Assembly: GCF_000002235.5 (NCBI RefSeq)
Contig: NW_022145539.1
Location: 466,501 to 530,500, forward strand
Direction: 5' to 3'
From: Strongylocentrotus purpuratus
Taxonomy: Eukaryota > Echinodermata > Echinoidea > Camarodonta > Strongylocentrotidae
DNA length: 64,000 bases
The position numbers and the translations under genes are program-made. A model generated the notes under the pieces. The model did no database searches and was not told where the DNA came from. It worked only from the letters and a program-made list of their open reading frames with translations. Below are positions 1 to 11,346 of this stretch, piece after piece (position 1 is the stretch's first letter; every line of letters starts with the position of its first letter).

Positions 1-692
1 CAACAATTTTTTTCTTCACTTTTTTTTCCTTTTGACCTTCACTGTACCATCTCCTTTGATTATTTAAACACGTAGAATCGCAAATAATGTCATAAACAAC
101 ACTTTTTACTTTGTTATTACCCTATTTACATTTAATCCTTTAATTTTTGCGTGTAATCCCTATGGGAGATGACTTTTTTTCAAATCTGGAGTCTACATTC
201 CTGTCTTTTGCGAGCAATATCCCCGTTATTTCTGCTTGGATTTTGTTGATTTTTGAGTATGTTGTAGCTGAGACTATATGCTATCTAAATAAACCCTCAT
301 TTGTTCAATAAGATGTCATGATCGCGCTCCTGATCATGATCATTATCATCATGATCATCATTATCATAATGATGATAATTATTTATCAATTACATTTTCA
401 TTTCTTTGAATAAGATAAAATCGTCAAAAGGTGTTCTTCATGATGTAAATTAGAGTCAAATGTGTAACTGGTTACTGCACAGGGTCAAAGGTCATATATT
501 GTTTCAATCTATCTTCCCTAGATCCATGATGATCAAGGAGACACAATTTAATCTTGACATATGAATAGATCATAATGGGAGAAGCATATGAATGGGAGAA
601 GCAAAATAATATATCGTGTAATGCATTATTCGTTATGTAAACCATTATCATACGTATCACCTAATTCGTCTAAGTGACGAATTAAAGTCTAG
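1..692 (+). mobile_element. Tail of a family B Helitron-like element, cut by window edge
   Basis: The window opens just after the position where the tRNA-like module of family B ends (compare 7696). The tail runs through a GTATGTTGTAGCTGAGAC-type motif (about 258-276) and a short ATC/ATG microsatellite (about 330-385). It ends with the family B 3' signature: subterminal arm TACGTATCACCT at 651-662, hairpin arms ATTCGTC 664-670 and GACGAAT 676-682, and terminal CTAG at 689-692. It is almost identical to 7696-8385, with a constant shift of 7693, so the two copies are recent relatives or have been homogenised. It has no credible coding capacity. Confidence 0.8.
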
Positions 693-1896
693 TTATTTAT
701 TATTATTCTTCCTCGAATTTGTTCGCAGGATATCTCAAGACTGAATGAAGCCATTGTTATGAATCTTTCAATAATGATAGATCTTAGTCTAACTAAGAAC
801 TGCGTGACTTTTCAAAGACTCAAAATTATCGTGACGTCATCCAGGCGCCATTTTGTGAAAATCAACAAATGATCATATCTTCATAACGGAAAAGTATTTC
901 TCATTCATAATTATCACGATTAAGATCAATATCCGTCCGGTCAATTTCAGGTCAAAAAACGTGCGCAAATGCGCGCGTGCGCGCTCGTCCGCGCGTTTAC
1001 GCGCGCGCAAAAATTTAAAATGCTCTAAATCATCCCAAATTTTTTTTGCATACGTTTCAGGCCATATAGAGCATTTGATAAAAAATCGCGCTCACGCGCA
1101 TGCGCGCGCGTGTTTCGCGCGTACTAGCATTTTGCAACATAGAATCGCCGAATTTTCTTTATCATCATATTTGGCACATTTTTCCAAGCATTTTGATAAC
1201 TTGTTCATCTTTTAATAACGCAATGAGCGTCCGCCAAAGTTGACAGCGCGCGCGGATCTGCGTTATCTTTATCCACAATATATGGGCAAAATCATGCATA
1301 TACAAAATTCATTGTAACTCTTCAGAATAGATAGGAACTCTCAATATTTTTTTCATATTTAGATAGATTATGAGTCGGAGATATGATTTCATGTCTCATT
1401 TGACCCTCAATTAAATCATGACGTCATCATAATGGCCTCCGAACTCAAAATTTTAATTTGCACATTATGATGTAAGCATATTTTTGGAAAACTGATTGTA
1501 TCTCTTTAAATATTGATTGATTTTGTTTCAAATTTTGATATGTTCTAGCTGAGACAATTTTCTACAATTGCAGTGTCCACAATTTTTCATTTTGACAAAG
1601 GCATCATGGCGTATTTTTGCGATTAAAGGAGGCATGTCAATTTTTTACATTTTGCGTGTATTCTCTATGGGACATGACTTTTTCTCAAAACTGGATTCTA
1701 CACTCCTGTCTTTCGCGAGCAAAATCTCCGTTGTCTTAGCTTATTTTTTGCTGAGCTTCGAATATGTTGTAGCTGAGACAATAATCTATCACACGTGTGC
1801 CTTTCATTTTTCGATCAGATGCCGGGATTATGCTCATATTTCACTTGCAAAGTAGGATTTGAGAATTCCATTTCCCGTTTACGTGTAATCGCTATG

Positions 1897-1970
1897 AGAA
1901 ATGTTTTGGTATATCGGTAACGCACTTGACTTCCATCCTCGAGATCCATGGTTCGAGTCCGGGTGTCTCC
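1897..1970 (+). ncRNA. tRNA-like Pol III module inside family B unit
   Basis: The 74-nt segment has a B-box-like GGTTCGAGTCC, an A-box-like TGGTATATCGGTAACGC, and complementary ends close to GGAGATG/CGTCTCC. The T arm folds well. The anticodon arm does not: stem CTTGA/TCGAG would leave a 9-nt loop. It is therefore better called tRNA-derived than a working tRNA gene. The copy is diverged at its 5' end (AGAAATG). Confidence 0.55.
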
Positions 1971-2405
1971 AACAATATGTGTCTTCACTTTATTTTTTGA
2001 CCTTTCACAGTACCATCTCCTTTGAGTATTAAAACACGTAGAATCGCAAATAATGTAATAAACAACCCTATTTTCTTTATTATTACCCTATTTTTTCACT
2101 TAATCCATTACTTTTTGCGTTTAATCCCTATGGGAGATGACTTTTTCTCAAATCTGGATTCTACATTCCTGTGTTTTGAGCAATATCGCCGATATTTCTG
2201 CTTGGATTTTGTTGATTTTTGAGAATGTTGTAGCTGAGACAAGTTTCCACGAGATTTATGGAGACTATTTAACATTATCATGACGTTATCATAGTCAAAA
2301 ATTCAATCATAGGTGACATGTCAATTATCATATATAACAATCCTCAATCGGATACCTGAAGGGGGCGCTATACCACTTTCAATCATGGTCATCTGGAAGG
2401 CATTG

Positions 2406-2590
2406 TTCTCAATTGCATCTCTCTCTCCTCTCTCTTGCTCTTTACTTCTCCTCTCATGTTCTGCCCCTCTCCTTTTTTGGTCTGTCTCTACATCTATCTA
2501 TCTCTCTTCTCTTTCACCCTCTCCCTCTCTCTCTCTCTCTCTTGCCTTGCGTCCCCCTTATTCTCTTGGTCTGTCTCCCTCTTGCCCTAC
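2406..2590 (+). repeat. Polypyrimidine (CT-rich) tract
   Basis: A long C/T-rich stretch, rich in CTCTCTCT and TCTCCCTCT. It encodes an apparent Ser/Leu-rich frame that is only a by-product of composition. Similar tracts occur at 46018-46200 and 47180-47330. Confidence 0.7.
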
Positions 2591-2728
2591 AGTTGAAACT
2601 TGACTCATGGATAGACCATAATGGGAGTAGTAAACGAAATATGAAATCGTGAAAATGCGTTCTTCTTTATGTTACACATGAGCATACGTATCACCTAATT
2701 CGTCAAAGTAACGAATTAAAGTCTAGTT

Positions 2729-2898
2729 AGGTGATACGTAACGAAGTCTACGTATCACCTTTTGATTTCGTCAAGATTTTTCTTTATTAGGTGATACGTA
2801 ACGAAGTCTACGTATCACCTTTTGATTTCGTCAAGATTTTCTTTATTATTAGGTGATACGTAACGAAGTCTACGTATCACCTATTGATTTCGTCAAGA
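2729..2898 (+). mobile_element. Stack of three family B 5' ends
   Basis: Three copies of the family B 5' hairpin begin at 2729, 2789 and 2851. Each has arms AGGTGATACGTA and TACGTATCACCT around an 8-nt loop, followed by TTTCGTCAAGATTTT and a short TTTATTA tract. The first follows CTAG-TT of the preceding unit directly. Only one body follows, so two 5' ends have no adjacent body, as nested insertion or aborted copying would produce. Confidence 0.8.
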
Positions 2899-4096
2899 TT
2901 TTTCTTTATTCTTCTTCCTATTATTCTTCCTCGATTTTGTTCGCAGGATATCTCAAGACTGAATAAAGCCATTGTCATGAAACTTTCAATGATGATAGAT
3001 CTTAGTCTAACTTAGAACTGCGTGACTTTTCAAAGACTCAAAATTATCGTGACGTCATCCAGGCGCCATTTTGTGAAAATCAACTTATGATCATATCTTC
3101 ATAACGGATAGGAATTTTTCATTCATATTTATCATGATTAAGATCAATATCCGTCCGGTCAATTTTAGGTCAATAAACGTGCAAAGACGCGCGCGTTAAT
3201 GCGCGCGCAAAATTTAAAAATGCTCTAAATCGTCTTAAATTTTTTTTGCATACGTTTCAGGCCATTTAAAGCATTTCGCAAAAAAATCGCGCACACGCTT
3301 ATGCGTGCGCGTTTCCGCGCGTACTGGCATTTTGCAACATAGAATCGCCGAATTTTCTCTGTAATCATATTTGGCACATTTTTCCAAGCATTTTGATAAT
3401 TTGTTCACCTTTTATTAACGCAATGAGCGTCCGTCAAAGTTGACAGCACGCGCGGATTTGCGTTATCTTTATCCACAATACATGGGCAAAAACATGCCTA
3501 TATAAAATTCATTGTTACTCTTTAAAATAGATAGAAACTCCTAATATTTTTTCATATTTGGATCGATTATGAAATGGAGTTATGATTTCATGTCTCATTT
3601 GACCCTCAATTAAGTCATAATGTCATCATAATGGCCTCCAAACTCAAAATTAAAATTTGCATATTATGACGTTTGCATATTTTTGGGAAATTGATTGTAT
3701 TTCTGTAAATATAAATTGTTTTTCGCCTAAATTTCGATATGTTCTAGCTGAGATAATTTTCTACAAATGCAGTGTCCACATCTTTCCAGTTTGACAAAGG
3801 TATCATGGCATATTTTTGCGATTAAAGGAGGCATGTCAGTTTTTCACATTTTGCGTGTATTGTCTATGGGACATGACTATTTCTCAAAACTGGATTCTAC
3901 ATTGCCGTCTTTCGCGAGCAATATCTCTGTTGTTTTATCTTTGTTTACGCTGAGCTTCGAGTATGTTGTAGCGGAGTCAATAAGCTATCTCAAATGTGCC
4001 TTTTATTTTTTGATCAGATGCCGGGATCATGCTCATATTGCACTTGCAAAGTGGGATTTGAGAATCCCATTTTCCGTTTACGTGTAATCGCTATGT
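2899..4096 (+). mobile_element. Family B left body, broken at the tRNA-like position
   Basis: Typical B body: conserved GACGTCATCC/GGCGCCATTTTG block near 3050-3072, alternating CG tracts (about 3187-3210 and 3288-3320), and two TGTT(C/G)TAGC-GAG motifs. The similarity stops at 4096, immediately after the GTAATCGCTATG that normally precedes the tRNA-like module. Different DNA follows. A 106-codon frame at 3767-4087 has equivalents in other copies, but it is not preserved across families and is probably not a protein. Confidence 0.75.
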
Positions 4097-6347
4097 TAAT
4101 TACTATCAAGTGTCGTCTGCTACGCCGATTGTCGCCTGCTTCGTTAAAGGCACATATTTATCGTTTGGACTGTAAGGTATACCAGGGAGATTGTATTTTC
4201 CTGCAGTACAACGTATAGCAGGAAAATGTTGTATATGCGGATCCTTTTAATGATTACGTAACGGAAGTGGCGAGGCGGTGTGGTTTGAATAACTTAGGCA
4301 GGTGAAAGTTATTGTATTGAGAAGGAAAGGAATGTTCAGAAAGGCATAGAGAGGGAAGTGGGCGTGGTAGCCATTCTAGCTTTGCACCTACATCAGTACG
4401 AGAATACACCCGACGGCGCGGTGGCCTGTACTTATAGCGCGCGAACACATCACACCCAATGGCATACACCCGGTACCCTGCAACACATTCTAAGAAATCA
4501 AAAAATTATCTACAAAATGGACCTCTTGAATCATCTGAGAAGTAACTCACCCTATTCTGATTACTTCAATGAATGTCAAGATAACAATGGCTGCTTTTCC
4601 ATCCAAAAATAAAACTAGTTTGCAATTAGAAATAGTCAATTTCTCGATAATTTCACAAAATATATTTGCCGCCGCATTCAATATGACGTCATTGACAGCT
4701 GATTGGCTAGTTTAGTAGTGACGTCGAACGAGCTATGTTTGTGCTGCAGTTATCGAGCGAGCGAAAATGAGACAATCGGAGCAATATGCATGGTAATTTA
4801 AGCAATCTAAGCAACAATTTCTGAATTTTAGCGACAATCGTTCGCCTTTGCTGCTCTTTAAAGATGAAATTCAAAGAAAATCACAAATATATCAACTAAT
4901 GTATTATTAGAAACTGGTAAGCTAACAGATGGCCATCATACAAGTTTTAGGTCAACTACATATCGGGTGGTTTATAAAAATACAAATACAACCACCTCCT
5001 TAGCAGCTGGAATATACGAGAGATTCGCCGGAAAAATAACGATGTTTAAATGACGTCACTATATAGACCAATACTGCCCAAGCAGACGACATCCCATAAA
5101 GAATGAACATGATTGCAAAGCTATTATTTGTCAAATTATAATGAGTTTAGTGTATATAAATGTAATGGCATGTCAAACCATTCAAATGGGATATGACCCG
5201 ATTCTGATAACTAAAATCTTTTGCTTGTAAATACACAGGATAGGGGTTAATTAACAATCAAAGAAACCAGACTTTCAAATTGAAAAAACCCCGGAATGAT
5301 ATTAAGGACGGCATTTGTTCCCTCTTGAAACGCCGAACATACCGCGTAGTGTGCAGCTGAATATACAATGGCGTCTTATTTTGCTTACAATCGACAGATT
5401 CCTTTATTTTTGTATCGCTGCATTTGTCATCAAAATAAACCATGCGCGGGGTTTAGAGTGAGGCAATAGATTATACATTTAGCCTGACGGTAGTGAAGTA
5501 AGAGAAAGAACTCAAGAGAAGATGAAAACACAGGCACTGGAAATGTGTGAGATGTCATGGGACATCGTCTGCTTGTGCAAATCATGCCCATACTGTGATC
5601 TCACACATCTCAGCAGTGTTCGGAGAGCTCTTCAGGTGCTATGCCGGGGCTGTATTTAAGCGTTTTGTAATTTATAATAACCATTACTTCGAATGTGTCC
5701 AAGCATTAAATTTTGATAACCTTGTCGAATCAAAGCTTCAACTTTGCAATAATGAAAATAAAGTTAGTTTTTAAAATCAATGTATATCTACATTAATACT
5801 ATTATGACGTGCAGTAACAAATTGAAATTTCAGAACTCATGATAAATTCGTTTAACAGTTGATTCCACTTGGTTGATTCTATTGTTCGGGTTATTTAGCA
5901 GAACGAGATAGAAATTGACATTATCATGGCTTACGACTTTGCATTAGTGTTCATCGTCTCTACAATGCTATTTGAACAATATTTGGTGACAAAAGACGCC
6001 ATTTCTATGTAGCGTCAAAAGCCGTCAAATAACGAAAACATGGCACATAAAAAGATCCTCAGTACTGGGTCTGATTTAAAGGAAACTTTATTTGAACCCG
6101 GCTATATTCTGTCTCTCTCTGTCGCTCTCGTTTGTCATTGCCTTCATTTACCCTCGCTTTCTTCATTCTTACCACGGAATATGTAATGTGTATGCACGTA
6201 TATGCCTCAATCATTGAGAATAAACTCACTAATATCCCTGAAATGATTCTTCTCCTACCCCTTTTTCTTCATTTACTTCTTCTTAGTAGTTGTAGTTGTA
6301 GTAGTAGTAATAGCAGCAGTATCATAATAATCATTATTATCATTGTT
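4097..6347. other. Unassigned interior sequence, partly repeated at 8811-9300
   Basis: This stretch is unlike the array bodies. Segments 4787-4860 and about 5790-6190 reappear, diverged, at 8815-8890 and 8889-9290; the intervening roughly 930 bases are absent from the second copy. It includes an inverted-repeat-bounded segment (5079-5575). Several TGACGTCA sites occur (for example near 5051). Short frames (4358-4612, 5547-5774, 6132-6353) show no recognisable domain. It could be the interior of a larger family B relative, because it is followed, after a nested B element, by a B 3' end at 9519. Confidence 0.4.
5079..5575. mobile_element. Candidate MITE bounded by 18-bp inverted repeats
   Basis: 5079-5096 (CAAGCAGACGACATCCCA) and 5558-5575 (TGGGACATCGTCTGCTTG) are inverted complements with two mismatches, enclosing 497 bp. 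The flanks show TGC near both ends, offset by one base, so a target duplication is only suggested. The related copy at 8811-9300 lacks this segment, but it also lacks neighbouring sequence, so it is not a clean empty site. No transposase is present. Confidence 0.35.
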
Positions 6348-8385
6348 AGGTGATACGTAACGAAGTCTACGTATCACCTTTTGATTTCGTCAAGATTTTT
6401 CTTTATTATTATTATTATTTATTTTTATTATTCTTCCTCGAATTTGTTCGCAAGATATCTCAAGACTGAACGAAGCCATTGTTATGAATCTTTCAATGAT
6501 GATAGATCTTAGTCTAACTTAGAACTGCGTGACTTTTCAAAGACTCAAAGTCATCGTGACGTCATCCAGGCGCCATTTTGTGAAAATCAACTAATGATCA
6601 TATCTTTATAACGAATAATAATTTTTCATTCATATTTATCATGATTAAGATCAATATCCGTCCGGTCAAGTTGAGGTCAATAAACGTGCGTAAATGCGCG
6701 CGTGCGCGCTCGTCCGCGCGTTTACGCGCGCGCAAAAATTAAAAATGCTCTAAATCATCCCAAATTTTTTTTGCATACGTTTCAGGCCATATGGAGCATT
6801 TGATAAAAAAATTACGCACACGCGCATGCGCGCGCGTTTTCGCGCGTACTGGCATTTTGCAACATAGAATCGCCGATTTTTTTTCTGTCATCATATTCGG
6901 TACATTTTTCCAAGCATTTTGATAATTTGTTCACCTTTTATTAACGCAATGAGCGTCCGTCAAAGTTGACAGCACGCGCGGATTTGCGTTATCTTTATCC
7001 ACAATACATGGGCAAAAACATGCCTATATAAAATTCATTGTAACTCTTTAGAATAGATAGAAACTCCTAATATTTTGTCATATGTGGATAGATTATGAGT
7101 CGGAGATATGATTTCATGTCTCATTTGATCCTCAATTAACTCATGACGTAGTCATAATGGCCTCCAAACTCAAAATTTTAATTTGCATATTATGACGTCA
7201 GCATATTTTTGGAAAATTGATTGTATCTCTGTAAATATGGATCAATTTTCTTTTTAATTTTGATATGTTCTAGCTGAGACAATTTTCTACAAATGTAATA
7301 TTCACAATTTTTGTTTTTGACAAAAGTATCATGGTGTATTTTTGCGATTAAAGGAGGCATGTCAATTTTTCGCATTTTGCGTGTATTCTCTATGGGACAT
7401 GACTTTTTCTCAAAACTGGATTCTACACTCCTGTCTTTCGCGAGCAAAATCTCCGTTGTTTTAGCTTCGTCTTCGCTGAGCTTCGGATATGTTGTAGCTG
7501 AGACAATTAGCTATCAAAAGTGTGCATTTTATTTTTCGATTAGATGCCGGGATCATGCTCATATTTCACTTGCAAAGTAGGATTTCTGAATTCCATTTCC
7601 TGTTAACGTGTAATCGCTATGGGAGATGTTTTGGTATATCGGTAACGCACTTGACTTCCAACCTCGAGATCCCTGGTTCGAGTTCGGGTGTCTCCAACAC
7701 TTTTTTTTCCATTTTTTTTTCCTTTTGACCTTCACTGTACCATCTCCTTTGATTATTTAAACACGTAGATTCGCAAATAATGTCATAAATAACCCTTTTT
7801 ACTTCATTATTACCCTATTTTTACTTAATCCATTACTTTTTGCGTGTAATCCCTATGGGAAATGACTTTTTCTCAAATCTGGAGTCTACATTCCTGTCTT
7901 TTGCGAGCAATATCGCCGTTATTTCGGCTTGGATTTTGTTGATTTTTGAGTATGTTGTAGCTGAGACTATATGCTATCTAAATCAACCCTCATTTTTTCA
8001 ATAAGATGTCATGATCGCGCTCATGATCATGATCATGATCATCACGATCATCATTATCATAATGATGCTAATCATTTATCAATTACATTTTCATTTCTTT
8101 GAATAAGATAAAATCGTCAAAAGGTGTTCTTCATGATGTAAATTAGTGTCAAATGTGTAACTGGTTACTGCACAGGGTCAAAGGTCATATATTGTTTCAA
8201 TCTATCTTCCCTAGATCCATGATGATCAAGGAGACACAATTTAATCTTGACATATGAATAGATCATAATGGGAGAAGCATATGAATGGGAGAAGCAAAAT
8301 AATATATCGTGTAATACATTATTCGTTATGTAAACCATTATCATACGTATCACCTAATTCGTCTAAGTGACGAATTAAAGTCTAG
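6348..8385 (+). mobile_element. Complete family B non-autonomous Helitron-like element
   Basis: This is the best whole family B copy, about 2.04 kb. The 5' hairpin is at 6348-6379 (12-bp perfect stem). It is followed by TTTCGTCAAGATT and a TTA microsatellite, the conserved GACGTCATCC/GGCGCCATTTTG block at 6558-6580, and CG-rich alternating tracts (6691-6732, 6815-6848). Three copies of an internal motif lie near 7264, 7488 and 7951, with a tRNA-like module (7622-7695) between the last two. A short ATC/ATG tract is at about 8010-8070. The 3' end has arm TACGTATCACCT 8344-8355, hairpin 8357-8375 and CTAG 8382-8385. No Rep/helicase frame is present, so movement would need a partner. Confidence 0.8.
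7622..7695 (+). ncRNA. tRNA-like Pol III module with downstream T-run
   Basis: This copy has the best acceptor pairing of the set (GGAGATG against TGTCTCC). It also has an A-box-like TGGTATATCGGTAACGC and a B-box-like GGTTCGAGTTC. A run of eight Ts begins six bases after its end, as Pol III termination would need. The anticodon arm is again non-canonical, so this looks like a tRNA-derived promoter module rather than a decoding tRNA. Confidence 0.55.
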
Positions 8386-9519
8386 TTATATTTATTATTA
8401 TATTAAATATCGTAATTATAATCATTATTACAGTAAGTATGTGTTATTGTTATTATTCTTATAGTTATTTGTATGCTTCTTCTTCTTATCATTATTATCG
8501 TATACACGATACGTCATGTGCCAATAATTTATTGCTATGATACATCCAAGATGTCTACCAAAACTGTCAATTCGTTGCTGAAATATTATCAAGCCAAAAG
8601 AAGGAACATTAGAATTTCTATTTTCAATTGAAATAAATTATGTAGGAGAAATAAATAGAGAATACAATCATGATTTTGGAATTAGGGGATTAACATGGAC
8701 ATAATGCACTTGTTTACATGACCACATTATCTCTCATTCATTCTACCTCCAATTTTACAGACTGTTTTCAAAACAATATCATGTTAGTCGATCATAGTTC
8801 TATGAAGCTTGATGTCTCATGGTAATACAAGCAATCTAAGCAACAATTTATGCATTTTAGCGACAATCGTTCGCCATTGCTGCTCTTTGATACTATTATG
8901 ACGTGCAGTACCAAATTGAAATTTCAGAACTCATGATAAATTCGTTTAACAGTTGATTCCTCTTGGTTGATTCTATTGTTCGGGTTATTTAGCAGAACGA
9001 GATAGAAATTGACATTCTCATGGCTTACGACTTTGCGTTAATAGTTGTTCATCGTCTCTACAATGCTATTTGAACAATATTTGGTGACAAAAGACGGCAT
9101 TTCTATGTAGCTTCAAAAGCCATCTAATGACAAAAACATGGCAGATAAAAAGATCCTCAGTACTGGGTCTAATAATTTAAAGAACACTTAATTTGAACCC
9201 GGCCATATTCTCTCTCTCACTCGTTTGTCACTGCCTTCATTTTCCCTCGCTTACTTCATTCTTACCACGGAATATATGTAATGTGTATGTGTAGGCCTCA
9301 TTATGTTAATTAGGGTCAATGGTCAAATTGTCTCAATATATCTTCCATACATCCATAATGATCAAGGCTAAACAGTAGAAACTTGACATATGGATAGATC
9401 ATAATGGGAGAAGCATTTTATAACGAAAGATGAAATCGTGAAAATGCGTTCTTCATTATGTTACACATGAGCATAATTACGTATCACCTAATTCGTCAAA
9501 GTGACGAATTAAAGTCTAG
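8386..9519 (+). mobile_element. Second interior copy ending in a family B 3' terminus
   Basis: 8386-8810 is AT-rich with TTA tracts and no recognised feature. 8811-9300 repeats parts of 4787-6190. 9301-9519 matches the family B tail (compare 430-692 and 2590-2726), ending with the 3' hairpin and CTAG at 9516-9519. The simplest reading is that the element at 6348-8385 inserted into a longer B-type element. Its left part would be 2851-6347 and its right part 8386-9519. Confidence 0.5.
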
Positions 9520-9527
9520 TTATTATT

Positions 9528-9990
9528 AGGTGGTCTGTTGAAAACAGATCACCTATTGGTTTCGTCAGAATTTTCTTTCTTTATTTATTTATTAGGTGGT
9601 CTGTCAACGACAGATCACCTGTTTTCGTCAGAATTTTCTTTCTTTCTTTATTTATTTAGGTGGTCTGTCAACGACAGATCACCTATTGTTTTCGTCAGAA
9701 TTTTCTTTCTTTATTATTATTAGGTGGTCTGTTGAAAACAGATCACCTATTGTTTTCGTCAGAATTTTCTTTCTTTATTAGGTGGTCTGTCGTTTTCGAC
9801 AGATCACCTATTGTTTTCGTCAGAATTTTCTTTCTTTATTTATTTATTAGGTGGTCTGTCAACGACAGATCACCTATTGTTTTCGTCAGAATTTTCTTTC
9901 TTTATTTATTTATTTATTATTATTATTTATTAGGTGGTCTGTCAACGACAGATCACCTATTGTTTTCGTCAGAATTTTCTTTCTTTATTT
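9528..9990 (+). mobile_element. Stack of seven family A 5' ends
   Basis: Family A 5' hairpins start at 9528, 9594, 9658, 9722, 9780, 9849 and 9932. Each begins AGGTGGTCTGT, closes with ACAGATCACCT, then carries a TTTTCGTCAGAATTTTC box and a TTTCTTTATTTATT tract of variable length. The base pairs next to the loop differ between copies but stay paired (GTT/AAC, GTC/GAC, GTCG/CGAC). Only the last hairpin is followed by its own body. Overlapping short frames here merely read the repeat. Confidence 0.9.
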
Positions 9991-11346
9991 ATTTATTATT
10001 ATTTATTTTTATTTCTCCCCGTTTTTTGTTCATCGGTTAACTCAAGATCGGTTGTGTCAATTTCTTTCAATTTTGACACAGTCATAGGTCATTGTCATGA
10101 GACGTGACAGTAACCTTTTCAAGGTCATCAGGTTATCATGACGTCATCCAGGCGCCATTTTGTGAAATAACGTTATCCATCATATCTTCATGATGCATCA
10201 GCAAAGGTCATTCATATTCACATCACATATACTTCAGGTCAAGAATCAACAAGTCATGTCATCAAAGGTCACATAAAGGTCATGACGCGCGCGTATGTGC
10301 GCGTCAAAATTTAAAATTGCTCAAAATCACCTAACTACTAAAGGAGAGTACGAATCAGGTCATTTGAAGCATTTCAAAAATTTTCGTCCGTACTTGTCCC
10401 CGCGCGCGGTGCGCGCGCTCACAACGCGCGGAATAGGTCAAATTCAATTTGTTTACATGATTTAGATTCCTCTTACCGTAAATGACAATTTACATTAATT
10501 TTAGTCACTCTTGACCTTTCATAAGGCCGTGAGCGCGCGTCAAAGTTCAAATTCCGCGCGTGCTGCTATGGGCAATATAATGTAAATTTGATCAAAAACA
10601 TGCTACTTTATAAATCGAAATAGCTCTTCAGATAGTCCGTCGACCCCCAATTTTTATATTATGGTTGGAAAGAGCATGAGTTGGAGATATGATTTCATAC
10701 CACCCTGACTCGTACAAAGTGAAACAAAATCTTCATAATTGCATCTAAACTAAAGAAAATGTATTTTGTTGATGACGTCATTTTTGTCTTTGTTTAATTG
10801 AGATTATCTCGCTTATCAGTGATCGATTTTCTCCCAGATTTCGATATGTTGTAGCTGAGTTAATTTTCTATCAAGAATATGCATTTATTTTTCATTTTAA
10901 TGACGTCATCATAGTGAAATATTCGATTGAAGACGACAATGCATAATTTGTTATATTTGCGTGTTATGTCTATGGGAGGTCACTTTTTTCAAAACATGAA
11001 TCTGCATGACAATGTGTTTTGACCAGTATCTCGGTTGTTATTCAACAGTTTTCTCCCAAATTTTAGTATGTTGTAGCTGAGACTATTTGCTATCTAAAAA
11101 TTTCCTCATTTTTTCAATCAGTTGTCAGGATCATGCTTATGCTCATCATCATCATTAACATTATCGTTTTTATCGTCATATAACATTATCATTATCATCA
11201 TCATCATCACCTTTACTATCATGATCATCACCATGTTCATCATGATCATCATTGTTTACATGTCTATATAACTTCTCCCATTCTCAAATCTATCATAAGA
11301 CTTAGACAGACCACCTTATTCGTCTTCGTGACGAATTAAATTCTAG
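9932..11346 (+). mobile_element. Family A unit, complete (5' hairpin to CTAG)
   Basis: A 1415-bp unit with the innermost hairpin of the seven-fold stack. Order: TTA/TTTA microsatellite, CTCCCCGTTTTTTG start box, conserved GACGTCATCC/GGCGCCATTTTG block (10139-10161), and the palindrome-like alternating tract near 10285-10306. A second CG tract lies at about 10400-10430, then two internal TATGTTGTAGCTGAG motifs near 10846 and 11069, an ATC microsatellite (about 11143-11260), the subterminal ACAGACCACCT arm, the hairpin and CTAG 11343-11346. Confidence 0.85.

Larger units (their letters stand above)
693..2726 (+). mobile_element. Family B Helitron-like unit without its own 5' hairpin
   Basis: This body is joined directly to the CTAG of the preceding copy through a TTATTTATTATTATT tract. 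In order it shows the conserved TGACGTCATC/GGCGCCATTTTG block (834-856), CG-rich alternating tracts (about 961-1012 and 1088-1123), two ATGTT(C/G)TAGCTGAGAC motifs and a tRNA-like module at 1897-1970. The usual tail then follows to about 2240. From about 2241 to 2590 the sequence departs from other B copies and includes a polypyrimidine tract. The last 135 bases return to the B 3' end, with hairpin and CTAG at 2723-2726. The middle of the tail is therefore replaced or rearranged. Confidence 0.75.

Noticed and set aside
9528-9990. CRISPR array (regular short repeats with spacers)
   Set aside because: The 'spacers' are TTTA/TTA microsatellite, the repeat is a transposon 5' end found singly elsewhere, and the genome is eukaryotic.
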